Part shown: positions 12,771 to 24,191 of the stretch, in pieces
Position numbering within the stretch: position 1 is the first letter of the stretch
How the letters are laid out: each line of letters begins with the position of its first letter
From: Priapulus caudatus
Lineage: Eukaryota; Priapulida; Priapulimorpha; Priapulimorphida; Priapulidae
Reading direction: 5' to 3'
DNA: 64,000 nucleotides
NCBI RefSeq assembly: GCF_000485595.1
Contig: NW_014577281.1
Span: forward strand, 200,879 to 264,878
Program-made: the position numbers and the translations under genes
Notes under the pieces: generated by a model
What the model was told of the DNA's origin: nothing
Databases searched by the model: none
What the model saw: only the letters and a program-made list of their open reading frames with translations

Positions 12771-15700
12771 TCAAGCGTGCCTTGGAGAGTTATCCGCGAT
12801 CATCACGAGGTCACCAACCCGCATATTTCTTCTCTCCTTTGCCAACTTCTGTCTACTTTGAAGAAGAGGTAGATACTCCTTCCTCCATCTTTCCCAGAAC
12901 AGATCGGTCAAGTATTGGATTTGTCTCCACCTTCTCCTGGAGTAGTTGTCTGTCTTGACAAAGGTTCTTGGAGGAAACCACTCTCCCGGACATAGGAGTA
13001 ACAGATGATTTGGAGTGAGCACATTAAGGTCGTTGACACTGTCTGATGCTGCTGTCAGCGGATGTCTATTCAAGATGGCCTCTACCTCGCAAAAAAAGCG
13101 TCTGCAGCCCTTCGTCGTCCATTCTTACAGTCTGCTCATGCATAACGGAATACAACACCTTCCGTACAGATCTGGTGAGCCTCTCCCACACACCGCCGGA
13201 AATGTGAAGCCGATGGTGGGTTAAACTCCCACTGAACTCCAATCCGGAGCATGTTCCCGTGCATCCTATCTAAGTTCCACCTCTGGATCTCTTCTCTAAT
13301 CTCTCTCTCTGCGCCCACGAGGTTAGTCCCGTTATCCAATCTCATAAAAACAGGTTTACCTCGGCGAGCTATGAATCGGCGGATGGCATTAACGCACGAA
13401 TCCGTATCGAGAAAGAACGCTACCTCCAGGTGAACTGCACGCGTGACCAGGCACGCGAAGATTACTGCGTACCGCTTGACCATACTCCTTCCGCGCTTCA
13501 GTTCAAATGACCCGAAGAAATCCAGTCCGACTCTGTTAAACGGTGGCTCGTCAGGAATCAATCTCTCACTGGGCAAGTCAGCCATCTTCTGTGTGCCACA
13601 GGGAGCCCTATATTGCCTACATGCCACGCACTTAGAGACTAGAGCTTTCAGAGCACTGTGAGCACCTAGAATCCAGTCCTTCTGTCAAATAACAGGCAAG
13701 ATTGCGTTCTTCCCTAAGTGACCACAAGACCTGTGTGCCTCTTCCATTAGTAGTGTAGAGATTGTAGATTCTTTCGGTAACACCACGGGATGTTTTGCCT
13801 TATATGGCAAGTCTGCCCTTTCTAGCCTACCTCCTACTCGCAGCAATCCATCAAACACAAAGGGATCCAGTCTGTAGAGCTGCGACGACTTATTGAGCCT
13901 TCCAGGGTCTCCTAAATGGATGCTCCAAAGCGTTTCCAACTCTTCTGGGAAATGCGAGTGTTGCACGTATCGTATAAGCGCGTCCTCTGACCTCTTCAGC
14001 ATTTGTAAGGTCAGTCGAGCAACTTTGATCCGTTCGGTGGCCTTCTGTAGTCTGCCATTTCTTTCCTTCCACCGCCCTTTCACATCTTAATGGGTCGGTT
14101 TCATAAGACTCGATATCTATCTTGATCTGCCGTGTCCGCTTCACGGCAAGTCGTAGGTTGTCCATAGCAATCATCAGCCACCCGGTTATTCTCTTCAGCT
14201 TTGACCAGTCTGGGAAACTCACCATGCATTAGCCTCTTCTTCACCTTCTTCACCTCGGCATTATCAACTGTCATAATAGTATCCTGCGGAAAACTTGGCC
14301 ATTTAGACTCTGCTTTCCACAAGAAATCCGGCCCGTTGAACCACAGGGAGTGCTGAACAAAGTTAGTAATAGCCATTCCTCTCGATGCACAATCTGCTGG
14401 GTTCTGTTTCGTGTTCACATAGTGCCACTGATCCACCTGGGTTGCCTCATAAATAACAGCTAGCCGATTTGCGACAAACGTATGGAAGCGCAAGTTTCTG
14501 TTGGCTATGTACCGCAGTACCGATGTACTGTCTGTCCAGTAGAAGGTCCGGTTAATGGAATAACCTAGCTGTTCCGAAACCATCTTGCAGAGTCTCCCGG
14601 CCGCCGCTGCTGCGGTGAGCTCCATCCTGGGCACTGTTACAGCCTTCAAGGGGGCGACTCTGGCTTTTCCCAAGAGAAAGAAACATTGAACCTGTCCACT
14701 ATCATCAACGAGGCGCAGATAGAATACCATTCCAAGACCCATGTCATGCCATCTGAGAAACTATGCAGTTGACAAGACACAACATTGCCAAAGTTCTGTG
14801 GTTTATAGCACCGTTTGATCGTCACATCTTCCAGGCCTTTAAATTGACTCAGCCAGTCATTCCAATATCTCAGCTCGGCACCTGGGATCTCCTCATCCCA
14901 TCCAATTTGACGTTTACACAATCCCTGAAGTATGGACTTGGCGATCAGCACGAAGGGAGATGCCGCTCCAAGGGAATCGTACACTGAACTCACTATCAAC
15001 AGGATACCTCGTCTTGTGACTGGTCTATTTCGCACCTGAATCTGAAATCCAAGCGAGTCATTCTCAACTGACCAGTAGACACCCAGGGCTCGTTCACTTG
15101 GCAATTCTGTACCCGGACTCCACAGCTTTACTTCTTTAGCTCGACCATCCTCTGGCACAGATTCCATTACTGCCGGGCTGTTACTGATCCATTTCATTAA
15201 ACGGAACCCTCCTTTCTTGCACACCATAGTCAGATCTCGAATGAGCAAAACCGCCTCCTCATCTGAGGGAACCGAAGTTAGGCAATTGTCCACATACATG
15301 TTCTCCATCACTGTATCTGCGACCAGTTGGTCAAACTCTTCTCCATTCTCATTTGCCGTACGCTGAAGGGCATAGTTGCACACACTAGGAGATGACGTCG
15401 CCCCGAAGAGGTAAACTGTCATTCTGTATGCGACTGGTTCCTTCTCCATGTCGCCCGTCCCCCACCAGTACAATCGTAGATAGTCTCTATCGCTCTGTGC
15501 TACCTTCACCTGATGAAACATGCCATTCACGTCTCTAAGAATTGCTACCTTATCTCCGCGGAATCTCAGAAGAACACCGAGAAGATTATCGGTGAGGTAG
15601 GTAAATTTGGCCTCTCGCCTCCCATTGCAGGAACATACATGCTTTCAGGCTTGAATGATCCCGCACTAGGATCCAGTAGAACAGGTGAACAATCGCTCCT

Positions 15701-16254
15701 GACTCCCAGCCCATTCTTGTCCTTGGGCAAATAATCTTTCTCCCACCGAATGTGCTCTGCCTGCTCGAACCTGTTCAACACTTTGGCCTTAGCATCGGAT
15801 ACAGCGATGTCCGTATCGAGTTAAAGTTCCTCTTCATCTAGTTTTAAGGACAGCTTTGCTAGCTCGAGTTCCCGCTTCCTCCTCAATGCCGACCTCCTTG
15901 CCTCCAACTCAACCCTTCTCTGCTCTTCCTTCAAGCGCTTGGATGATATGTCGCTGTACGCTGCACTACTTGCAGACGAAGCGCCTCCCACCGACTCACT
16001 GGCCTCGTCCATCTGATCCTTCGATCCCCGTGCGCTGTGTCTGTGGGCCTCACTCTGTTGCGTTGGGTCGCCCCTTCGCCCCCTATCGGAAAGATAACTT
16101 TCCACCCATCTCCCTGTGAGCTGTCTTTGGCGAGATCCTCGAGCTCCCTGGACTGACTGTCCGTCATGATCAGCTCCACTGGCCTCAGGGTCATCCTGTA
16201 CACCTTCCTTGTCGGTCTAAATATACAGTAAGGTGAATCTAATCGCGAGCGCAT
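12771..16254 (-). pseudogene. BEL/Pao retrotransposon gag-pol, broken
   Basis: Pieces of one pol polyprotein follow each other on the minus strand in shifted frames. 16254-15821 is the start of gag. 15781-14646 is reverse transcriptase (VNGMFHQVKVAQSDRDY, with YVDN in place of the usual YVDD). 14742-14101 is the Pao RNase H region (VPRMELTAAAAAGRL, YWTDSTSVL, NPADCASRGM). 14083-13685 holds the integrase zinc-binding part (EEAHRSCGHLGKNAI). 13627-13136 is the integrase core (VGLDFFGSFELKRG, FMRLDNGTNLVGAE). 13073-12771 is the C-terminal domain of Pao integrases (TPNHLLLLCPGEWFPPR). Frame shifts occur between blocks, the rest of gag and the protease are missing, and the region between LTR and gag has no recognisable primer-binding site. 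The copy is dead but well preserved, with an LTR-to-LTR span of 4.3 kb against roughly 5-7 kb for intact members. Confidence 0.9.
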
Positions 16255-16517
16255 ATATCTGTGCGCTGCATGACATATAAAAGTTAAACCTTGTATTAGT
16301 AATTACCGTATCGTTGACTCTGCTCATACTCTTCCGATTCACACTGAACCGTATACACACAACTCGACCGTCGTAACTCACAAAGCCTACTGCCTGCGTT
16401 CACTGATTTGCACCCGAAGTTCCGAACCCACCCAAAACCAAACCAAAACCAAAACCGTCCGGACTATCATACGCGAAAAGACGTCATTTGGGAAGTAATT
16501 TTTGGTTGGCCGCTACA
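16217..16517 (-). repeat. 5' LTR of the BEL/Pao element
   Basis: Partner of 12169-12445. It has an extra AAACCAAAACC-type expansion and a few substitutions. In element orientation the LTR begins TGTAGCGGCC near 16517 and ends in TATTTAG at 16217, directly against the gag-like sequence. Confidence 0.8.
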
Positions 16518-16569
16518 CGAGCGATGCGCCGAGCGTATGGGATCGCGAGCGAAATATGCTGCCGTGAGA

Positions 16570-17100
16570 CCGGATGCGTGATTTTTTTTTCCTAGGTCAA
16601 TCAAGAACATAGGGCTCTAGTGAGCGCTGCTATTGGTTGAGCTTGTTTCGTCGCTCAATGACGTCACAGTGTCGTCATATTCATAGGACATCCAAATTTT
16701 TTTATTCCATTATACCTCGATAGCCGAGCGAGTACAGCACGCAATTCCATGCTGAAAGGTCGTTGGATTGAATCCCATTCGTTTTTAATTATTTTCCTGT
16801 TTTCTGCATTTTTCTATCTTTATCCGTTTAACAATTTTTTTCCAATTAACGCAAATATTTACATGATTTATTTACAACAATTTAATAACAATTAATTTTT
16901 ACAACAATTAAAAATTATATTTTTTATATTTTTTTAAATAGGGTTTGGGTTAGGGTTAGGGTTAGGGTTAGGGTCACAATGCAGTGAATGCACCATAAAA
17001 CAGGAGTTTGAGGCACGTGCTTTGTATCAACCAATAGCAGCGCTCACTAGAACCCTATGTTCTTGATTGACCTAGGGAAAAAAATCACGCAGACCGGACA
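16570..17100. mobile_element. Long-TIR element with tRNA-like core and TTAGGG repeats
   Basis: About 60-bp inverted ends (GCGTGATTTTTTTTTCCTAG and, inverted, GCGTGATTTTTTTCCCTAGG, then TCAATCAAGAACATAGGG) enclose a core with two notable parts. At 16721-16775 there is a tRNA-like segment with an A-box-like TAGCCGAGCGAG and a B-box-like GGATTGAATCC about 45 bp apart. At 16941-16974 there is a GGGTTTGGGTTAGGG tract with four telomere-type units. The same core occurs at 47.1 and 53.2 kb without these TIRs intact, so a SINE and a fold-back element may be nested. No protein frame. Confidence 0.65.
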
Positions 17101-17171
17101 CACTGCGCGGACCCGGCACCGTATTTATCGATCGCAAGCGGCCAGCGTAGAAAATCGCACAGTGTGTCCTA

Positions 17172-18673
17172 GGCTAACTATTCATATAGGTTCCATTCGC
17201 TCGTATTTAGCCTACGCAGTTGCTTCTCTGCAATACGAGTCTATTAAGAATCAGCATTCACATTGCTATACAGCACGTTAACGATTTCATTCCATTCGCT
17301 ACCTAAAAAAAATACTAGAAACACTTTACCACCGTAACATTTTACTGTTTTCAACGATTGCAAATTCACAAGCCAGCTTTCATCTCTGCGTGAGGTGACA
17401 AACATATAACAAACAAAGTAATTATTGCAGGGCGTTGCCTGTGGGGAGGGGGGGGGGCTCAAGGGGGGCAGCTGCACCCTAGATTTTGGAGCAAAATTAA
17501 AAAATAAGCCTAGCTAATAATCGTAAATAACCCTAACTTGATTTTTTTGGTCACTTATCCGTGAAAGCTTTGTCTCAGACCCACCCCTACTACACTATAT
17601 TGACGTCGATCAAGAGCTGCGCCCGTCGCTCATCATTACACAGTTGAGTCATGAAATTTTACCTCCTCCCCTAGGACTTTGCTCAGCCTACGGCCCTGTA
17701 TTGTGAAATTTATATATTTATGCTCTCTTCTACGCATTCGAAAACATTACGAATGCATAATTTCATATATATATATACGATTTCCTGCTTAATCCTTACG
17801 CACTACAGGGATATATCTAATATACAACGCAAAATCATTAGTTTCAAGTGTGTGATACCAGTAAATGCCTTCTGACTGAGCCAGTAAACAAATCGAGAGT
17901 GGAACAGCTTCCAGCAATTTTTTCGCGGATATATTTCTTCTATACTGTAAATAATTGTAGACAACACATGCTTGCAGATATTAAAGATGATGTAAGACTT
18001 TTATATTTGATAGGTAGATTAATACAGTGACATTTGTCATAAGCCTACAGAATAAAAGATTAATACCCGTCACCCAATGTTTTCGCATAAATAATATCAG
18101 CAGAAAGATCTAAACGAGACCATTCACAATTTTATAAATTGTTAATGTTCTAATGCGTTTGCATAATTTTATCTAATATTTCTAAATAAATGCACAGAAT
18201 GATCGAACTAAGCTGGCCACACGATTCTACGTTTGTAGCAAGGATTACAAACACACATATTTCGCATTCGGAATGAATACCAAATGACAGCTTAGAAGCA
18301 CGCCCGACAGTATCCCTTAGAATAATAGGAAAATACTCAAATTGTGACCTAACCTGTTAACACACGGGAGCGCATACACAGCTAAGTATAGCTATATTTA
18401 AAAACGCAATACGTGATTTCATAACAAACGGAAAAATCCTACACACATGTTATGGCAGCAAAAGTATCTAGACACTGATTATAACTTGAAACAATAGGGG
18501 CCTATATTTAAGTAGTTAATATCAGAAGGTAACTAATTATAATTACTATATATAGTATCACCGTGCATGAATCCAAATCGATGCAAAATTTCCACGGTCT
18601 GTCAGAGTAGATATAATATATATATATATATATATATTATGTCAGTAAATGATGCTTCGCATTAATAACTTAC
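17172..18673. other. Non-coding spacer
   Basis: AT-rich sequence with no recognisable exon. 17440-17465 is a G-rich patch and 18616-18640 a (TA)n microsatellite. Putative short reading frames here have no domain or splice support. Confidence 0.4.
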
Positions 18674-18919
18674 AGCTATTGATCTGGTAAATTTGCTCTT
18701 TCTAGTGTACTGACCATAGCCAGCGATATCACTAATACAAGTCTTGCGCACCGTCATGTTCAATTCAATTAAAAAAGCAAAGATGCAGTCAGAATTGTTG
18801 CACATAGTTTTACTATGCGTAGCTCGAATGTTAGCAATGTGAAGCGCATTATTATCGAATCTACATCTACTGTTCCAGATGCGATGTGTGTAAGAGGCGA
18901 ACATGATCGAGGTATGCTC
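18674..18919 (-). CDS. Possible 82-codon internal exon, unidentified
   Basis: On the minus strand an uninterrupted 246-nt segment is bounded by a good acceptor (GCATATTTCAG) and a consensus donor (GTAAGT). It is an exact multiple of three and open in one frame. The peptide has four cysteines (SRCRF, TMCNNSDC, KTCISD) and several possible N-glycosylation sites (NNS, NMT), which would fit an extracellular protein. It lies upstream of the CUB gene on the same strand and could be one of its 5' exons, but its phase (0/0) does not join directly to the phase-1 start of the first confirmed exon. I recognise no domain, and chance remains possible. Confidence 0.25.
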
Positions 18920-19644
18920 CTGAAATATGCACTTGAAGAGTGAGTAGAGTTTAGTATTTATCCAAAGTATACACAATTGATGATATAGTGCCTATATCTC
19001 CGATCTCAATCACTAGTATAGTGTTCAATGTTCTATAAAAGGGAACAGTTATTCTTCGGGATTTCAGAGATGGGAGTTTGGGGGATCGGCGAGTCGGGAC
19101 TAGAAGTAAACTAAGACGCAGAAAAGCGGAAAGTCCGATATTAATCTACCGGAAATTCAACTGTACGAATATGGCGAATATTTTTCACTCGGAAACTGGA
19201 AATGGACACCCAAGAGAAGTGTACAGTTTCTGCTCAGTAGAATTGGGTGCAACAAGTTAGGTGTCTTGACCTTACAGATATAGAGAACATGTATGTAGGC
19301 GAGGATGTAATGCCTGTCGTAAATTGATATGATCAGTGATGATCCGCAAGATGACGGAAGGATGACAAGTATATGTAGTGATAATGGGTAGTGTGACCAA
19401 CAAGGAGATCAAGCTTCGCCACGCTGTGGTTAGAGATGCACTCCTACAGAGGCAAGGGCTGTGTAGTATGAAAGGGCCGGAGCGAGATATAGCACGCAAT
19501 GAACACACACAACGCACGCACGCACCGCACGCACGCACGCACAGATCCCACAGACTCACCCCCCCCCACACACCGGACACACCACGCCGCCGCCACACAC
19601 TACACACCTACGCTTATCAGCATCGGATTCTTCGGTATCAACAG

Positions 19645-19739
19645 AGATAGAGAGAAGAGGAGAGAGAGAGAGAGAGAGAAGAGAGAGAAGAGAGAGAGAG
19701 GGAGAGAGCGGAGATGAGAGAGAGAAGAGAGAGAGAATG

Positions 19740-19776
<37 letters not shown>

Positions 19777-19891
19777 TGAGAGAGAGAGTAGAGGAGAGAG
19801 AGAGAGAGAGAGAGAGAAGAGAGAGGAGAAAAAGAAAGCGAGGAGAAGAGCGAGAAGAGAGAGATCGAGAGAGAGATATACAGAGAGAGAT

Positions 19892-19944
<53 letters not shown>

Positions 19945-19945
19945 C
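19645..19945. repeat. (GA)n purine microsatellite, about 300 bp
   Basis: Nearly pure GA/GAGA sequence interrupted by single bases. It yields long spurious Arg-Glu or Leu-Ser frames on the two strands. Homopurine tracts of this length can form triplex (H-) DNA. Confidence 0.95.
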
Positions 19946-22900
19946 GCAGACATACAGATAGATAAAGTGATTATAGATAGATCTATAATCACTCTATCTG
20001 TGTATCTGTCCAACAACAACAACAACACAATAATATTATTTACAAGTGTTTTTACAAGTCACATATATACAAATTTGACTTGTGACTTGTAAAAACATAG
20101 GCTGTGTGCTTAAAAGGGATACAACACAAGCTGAGCGTGGCATATAGATCGATAGAGCCGGGAATTTGGTTTACAAATGGATAGAGAAGAGTATATATGA
20201 CTCATAGATGGATGGAGCGGTTGTATGTATAGGCGCGCGTTTGTATACGTGCGTTTGTGCGTACGTGCGTTTGTGCATATATATTATGTTACTCTTGATA
20301 ACAACTCACATTTTCTCGAGTTCGATTAACATTGTTTCTATAAATTACTAAACAGCCAACATCAACGTGTTTAATAGTAATATACTAGCTAATACACGCC
20401 GATAAGGATATATGGATTGGTGAATTCAAAACAATACTCACGCGGGAGAGACTAAAAGCTAAGACTATCTAAAGATTATATCAACGGTTTAAATGTGCTT
20501 GAGCATCGCTCACTCCTTCACACCACCAGTTTGGACGAGATAAGGGACCACTTTTGTTTCGCGACTAATGCAACATTTTCCTTTCACACACTATAGGCAA
20601 AACAGTGCGTCTTTCATGTCTGGCAGAACTGTTTTCCCTCGAGCAAAACTGAGGACACGTATACTTATGCAACGTCGTAACCGTAGCCAGTTTATTAATC
20701 AGGAAATCGTGCTATGCTAACAAAATTAGCCATGATTGTTGTGCAATAATCGGCTCTCTCATCTACACGTTATCTTCACAACACGACAGGCGACGAAGTC
20801 CTCGCATTCTGACATATATTGCTACTGTACGAGATTATCTTTCGCGGTGAAAATGGGCATTATGGCCTTAATTGCCTTGCAGTCTGCCGGTAATACGTCG
20901 CAGGAGCAGATATATTAGACCGTAATCACTGTCAGTAAACGACTGCGCTGCATGCCGCTGTTGCTGCTGTCGAGAAATTCGGGTTGTCCTTATACGGAAA
21001 CATGCTAATCTACACACAGACCCCACCACCCCGAAATCCGCTTGCAAGCAATACCGGTAAGCTATATACACATGAAAAGGCGTGCAGTTCAGTCCGTTAG
21101 TTGGTCACCACGATATTATACATGTATCAACGACATGTAATGAACTTGAGCCGAATAGATTCACTATGCTTCTTGTCGCCGTGTTATCAACACCGTGAAA
21201 ACTGAACTTCTATCTCTAAACAAAAGAGTGCCGCGTTATTGGCTTTCCGGTGGAGAGCAACGACAATAATGCCGCACGAAAGAAAGCCTCTTTTCATTAC
21301 CGCAATTGCCTACGGCCAAGAGAATAGCGCGCCGCATAATTATAATACACTTTGACATTCATGAAAGAAACCCACGCAGGGCGACAATTTGCAGATAATC
21401 GCTGGTCGGTTGCTAGCAGTTTTCGCATCTCGCAGGACCTCCGCAAACAGACGCCGCCTACAGTCCTGCAGGCCAGTCAATAAACAGGGGACCGATAACG
21501 CGCGCGTTGTCTTTATAGTGTGACCATTCTCCTTCAAAATTGCGCAGAACGCTGAAATTTTCATGCAAGCCTACTGTTACACCATGCGTTTGCGGCGCCT
21601 GGCACGAATATAATGTGACAATGTATGACTTATACAATGTATAAGTTAACGAATGCACTTCTACATACGCTTCTCCAAACCCAAGTGGGCATTGGAGATG
21701 TGCTCCGTCAGTGTATAATTGTGTACAAGCTTATACACAAGGATTTAATATCTCGACACACGGTTACACCCCGTTACCCCGTCCGCGTGTTTAATGACCG
21801 CGCGTACACATGATTTAAACGCTGCTGACGCGTTGACTGACCACGAGTCGGCTTTAGATTGCGACACGAATTGCAATGGAAAATGAATCTCTACGCAACC
21901 GTGTCTTGATCCATCCACGGAAGCAAATTACGTAACTGAATGCATGATGGTCTCATGATGCATGCCCCCACTAATAATCAATGTTGGCCCTAATATATGC
22001 GGTAATACTTACCAAAATACAGCTTCCTGCTCCTGAACGTCAGCTCTCGTAAACACATAAATTCAAGCCACCCCACCGACCTGCAGAAGAGACGTACACG
22101 CTCACAGACCGAGGTCTAGGCTTTCACGCGTGTAATTACCTTACCGTATGAATCCCTGAAATTTTGTCACTGTCGAGGTGTCCATTGCCCGGTCAGCCAT
22201 TTCCTCCTAATGGCCGTTATCAAAGCACCGATGTTTCCTCAGCACATTACATACCGCAACCGGCTATGACAGCCCGTCCCCTGCTCTACTGTATATATTG
22301 ATCACCGCAAGAGCAAGAAATTCGCAGCTGTCTGTCGTACACTGTTCAGCGAAGCATAATACGCGCTGTCACAGAGAAACGACCACCTCGTCAATGATTC
22401 AGCGCAGTTCAAACAGCCACTGTAAATTTTATTTTAAGTATTTGTCCTGTAACGCAGCGCTATAGCGGTGGGTAACTTAGAAATCAGGCCATTTATAGCC
22501 CTAATGTTTCTAAAGGCGGAGATGAAGCTGGGTACGACCGAGCGCAGTCACAACGAACACGCTATATATACGTCGCCTGGCTGCCTGACGACAGTTATCC
22601 CGAGTGCCATTAGGCGATTCGATCGCACATTTTGCCACCAAACAGTCGTTTATCGCGAGCAACGGGCCCATGCAGGATGCAGTTCGCTTCGTTGGTTATC
22701 CAATACATGTTGTCGGTATCGCATCGTGACAGAGGAAATATCCATATCATCTTAGCATAGACAAACACGAGCGCATGATACTAGCTAGTTAAACACAGTT
22801 CGGTTGGTAGAGAACGTATAAATTTTTCCTACCTTAACAAATCTATTCTATTTTTCGTGTATATTAGGAAAAATACAGCCATTATATATCATCTCTAATT

Positions 22901-23334
22901 TTGCCGAAGATAACGAAATTAACATGTAACTGGCCATTCAAAGAACTTCACATGTAGGCCTACGGCATAATTTGCATAAATGTATAAAGCTCATATCACA
23001 CAGACGTCTATTACGAAGGCTAAATTCCTTTGGCAGCTAAGCTATAAGTCGGTTCTTACTTTTATCAGAAATCATAGCGATCATGTTATCAATTAGCGCT
23101 AGGCAATTCACTGCACGAATTTGAAAAATAATTATATATATATATATTATGACGTCGTCCTAGCACACGCGCTGACGTCAGTATTACATTGAAGTAATTA
23201 TGTCTGTTATATGTCGTTAAGCACGCAACAAAAATAGAACAGCGCGTGCGTCGCGAGGTGTTCGCGCACACAGTTTATGATATATACACACGCACAAAGT
23301 AAAGCAGACTTCTACTAATGTGCGTATAATTATT

Positions 23335-23341
23335 TATGTAT

Positions 23342-23384
<43 letters not shown>

Positions 23385-23386
23385 TA

Positions 23387-23421
<35 letters not shown>

Positions 23422-23425
23422 GTGC
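23335..23425. repeat. (ATTT)n/(AAAT)n inverted microsatellite
   Basis: About 13 TATT units run directly into about 10 AATA units, giving an almost perfect palindrome of around 85 bp centred near 23386. Inverted microsatellites of this type extrude as hairpins and are replication-unstable. Confidence 0.9.
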
Positions 23426-24191
23426 AAACATATATAAATACATAAATATCTAATTCGTGCCTTGTAATTGTTTGATAAAACCACAGATTTAGAATTGAAG
23501 ATAGGCCTAGCCTATTCTTATTTCTATGGGTAAAACCTATGGGTAAAACACACGTTCAGACGTATGAGCAATGAGCAGATGCACGAACAACGTGTAACTA
23601 TAAACCTCGACTCTGCATCAATTAATGTTCTCACAAAATAGACATGCTAATAATGGACCCCAAGGCCTTAATTGTAATCAATCATCCATGCCTAAAGCGA
23701 AAGAAGCTCTTTTATGCCAATTACTTATGTGCTACTGAAAAACTAAGTACTTTCTGTGAGCGTATGTAATTTTCTACATTGAAATTTTTGAGAAAAAAAA
23801 CAATAGACTTGTCAAATAATTACATATTGCTTTAGACTTACTACTGTAGCTATTACAGATTAAAAAAAAACACATTGTGTAATGCGTGTTTACAACATAC
23901 GTACACGATATATATATAATATATAATATATATATATATATATATAATATATATATATAATAATATATATATATATATATATACACATAATTATGTATAA
24001 TATGTATATATGTATAATGTGATATGTTTTACAAGAAACACATGGAATTTGTTTATAGGTGGCGCTACTGATACAAATCAAATCATTGAGCGGAAATATT
24101 TAGAAATATTTTTGTTGTCAAAGATTAGCGTAGCGACCCAGCAGCTGAAAGTATTAGCGTGTTATATACTAATAGTGGGATTTATTGAGAT

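Larger units (their letters stand above)
18920..24191. other. Intergenic region between the CUB gene and WDR54
   Basis: Mostly simple sequence and unique AT-rich DNA. It holds ACGC repeats (19500-19560), a GA tract (19645-19940), an inverted AGTGATTATAGAT hairpin (19960-20008), a GC-richer stretch at 20800-22750 with no recognised exon, an (ATTT)n/(AAAT)n palindrome (23335-23425) and (TA)n blocks before WDR54. It should contain the WDR54 promoter and possibly 5' exons of the divergent CUB gene, but I cannot place either. Confidence 0.5.

Noticed and set aside
16713-16785. Possible functional tRNA gene
   Set aside because: Only A- and B-box-like parts are visible, the acceptor stem is not convincing, and the segment recurs as part of a dispersed repeat.
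16941-16974. Telomere or chromosome end
   Set aside because: Only four TTAGGG units inside a dispersed element, with sequence continuing on both sides.
19378-20028. Long Arg-Glu and Leu-Ser frames
   Set aside because: Simple GA/CT sequence open in several frames; no start or homology support.
23165-23180. CRE-like TGACGTCA palindrome as a promoter
   Set aside because: A single 8-bp match in a long spacer with no transcript or core promoter nearby is expected by chance.
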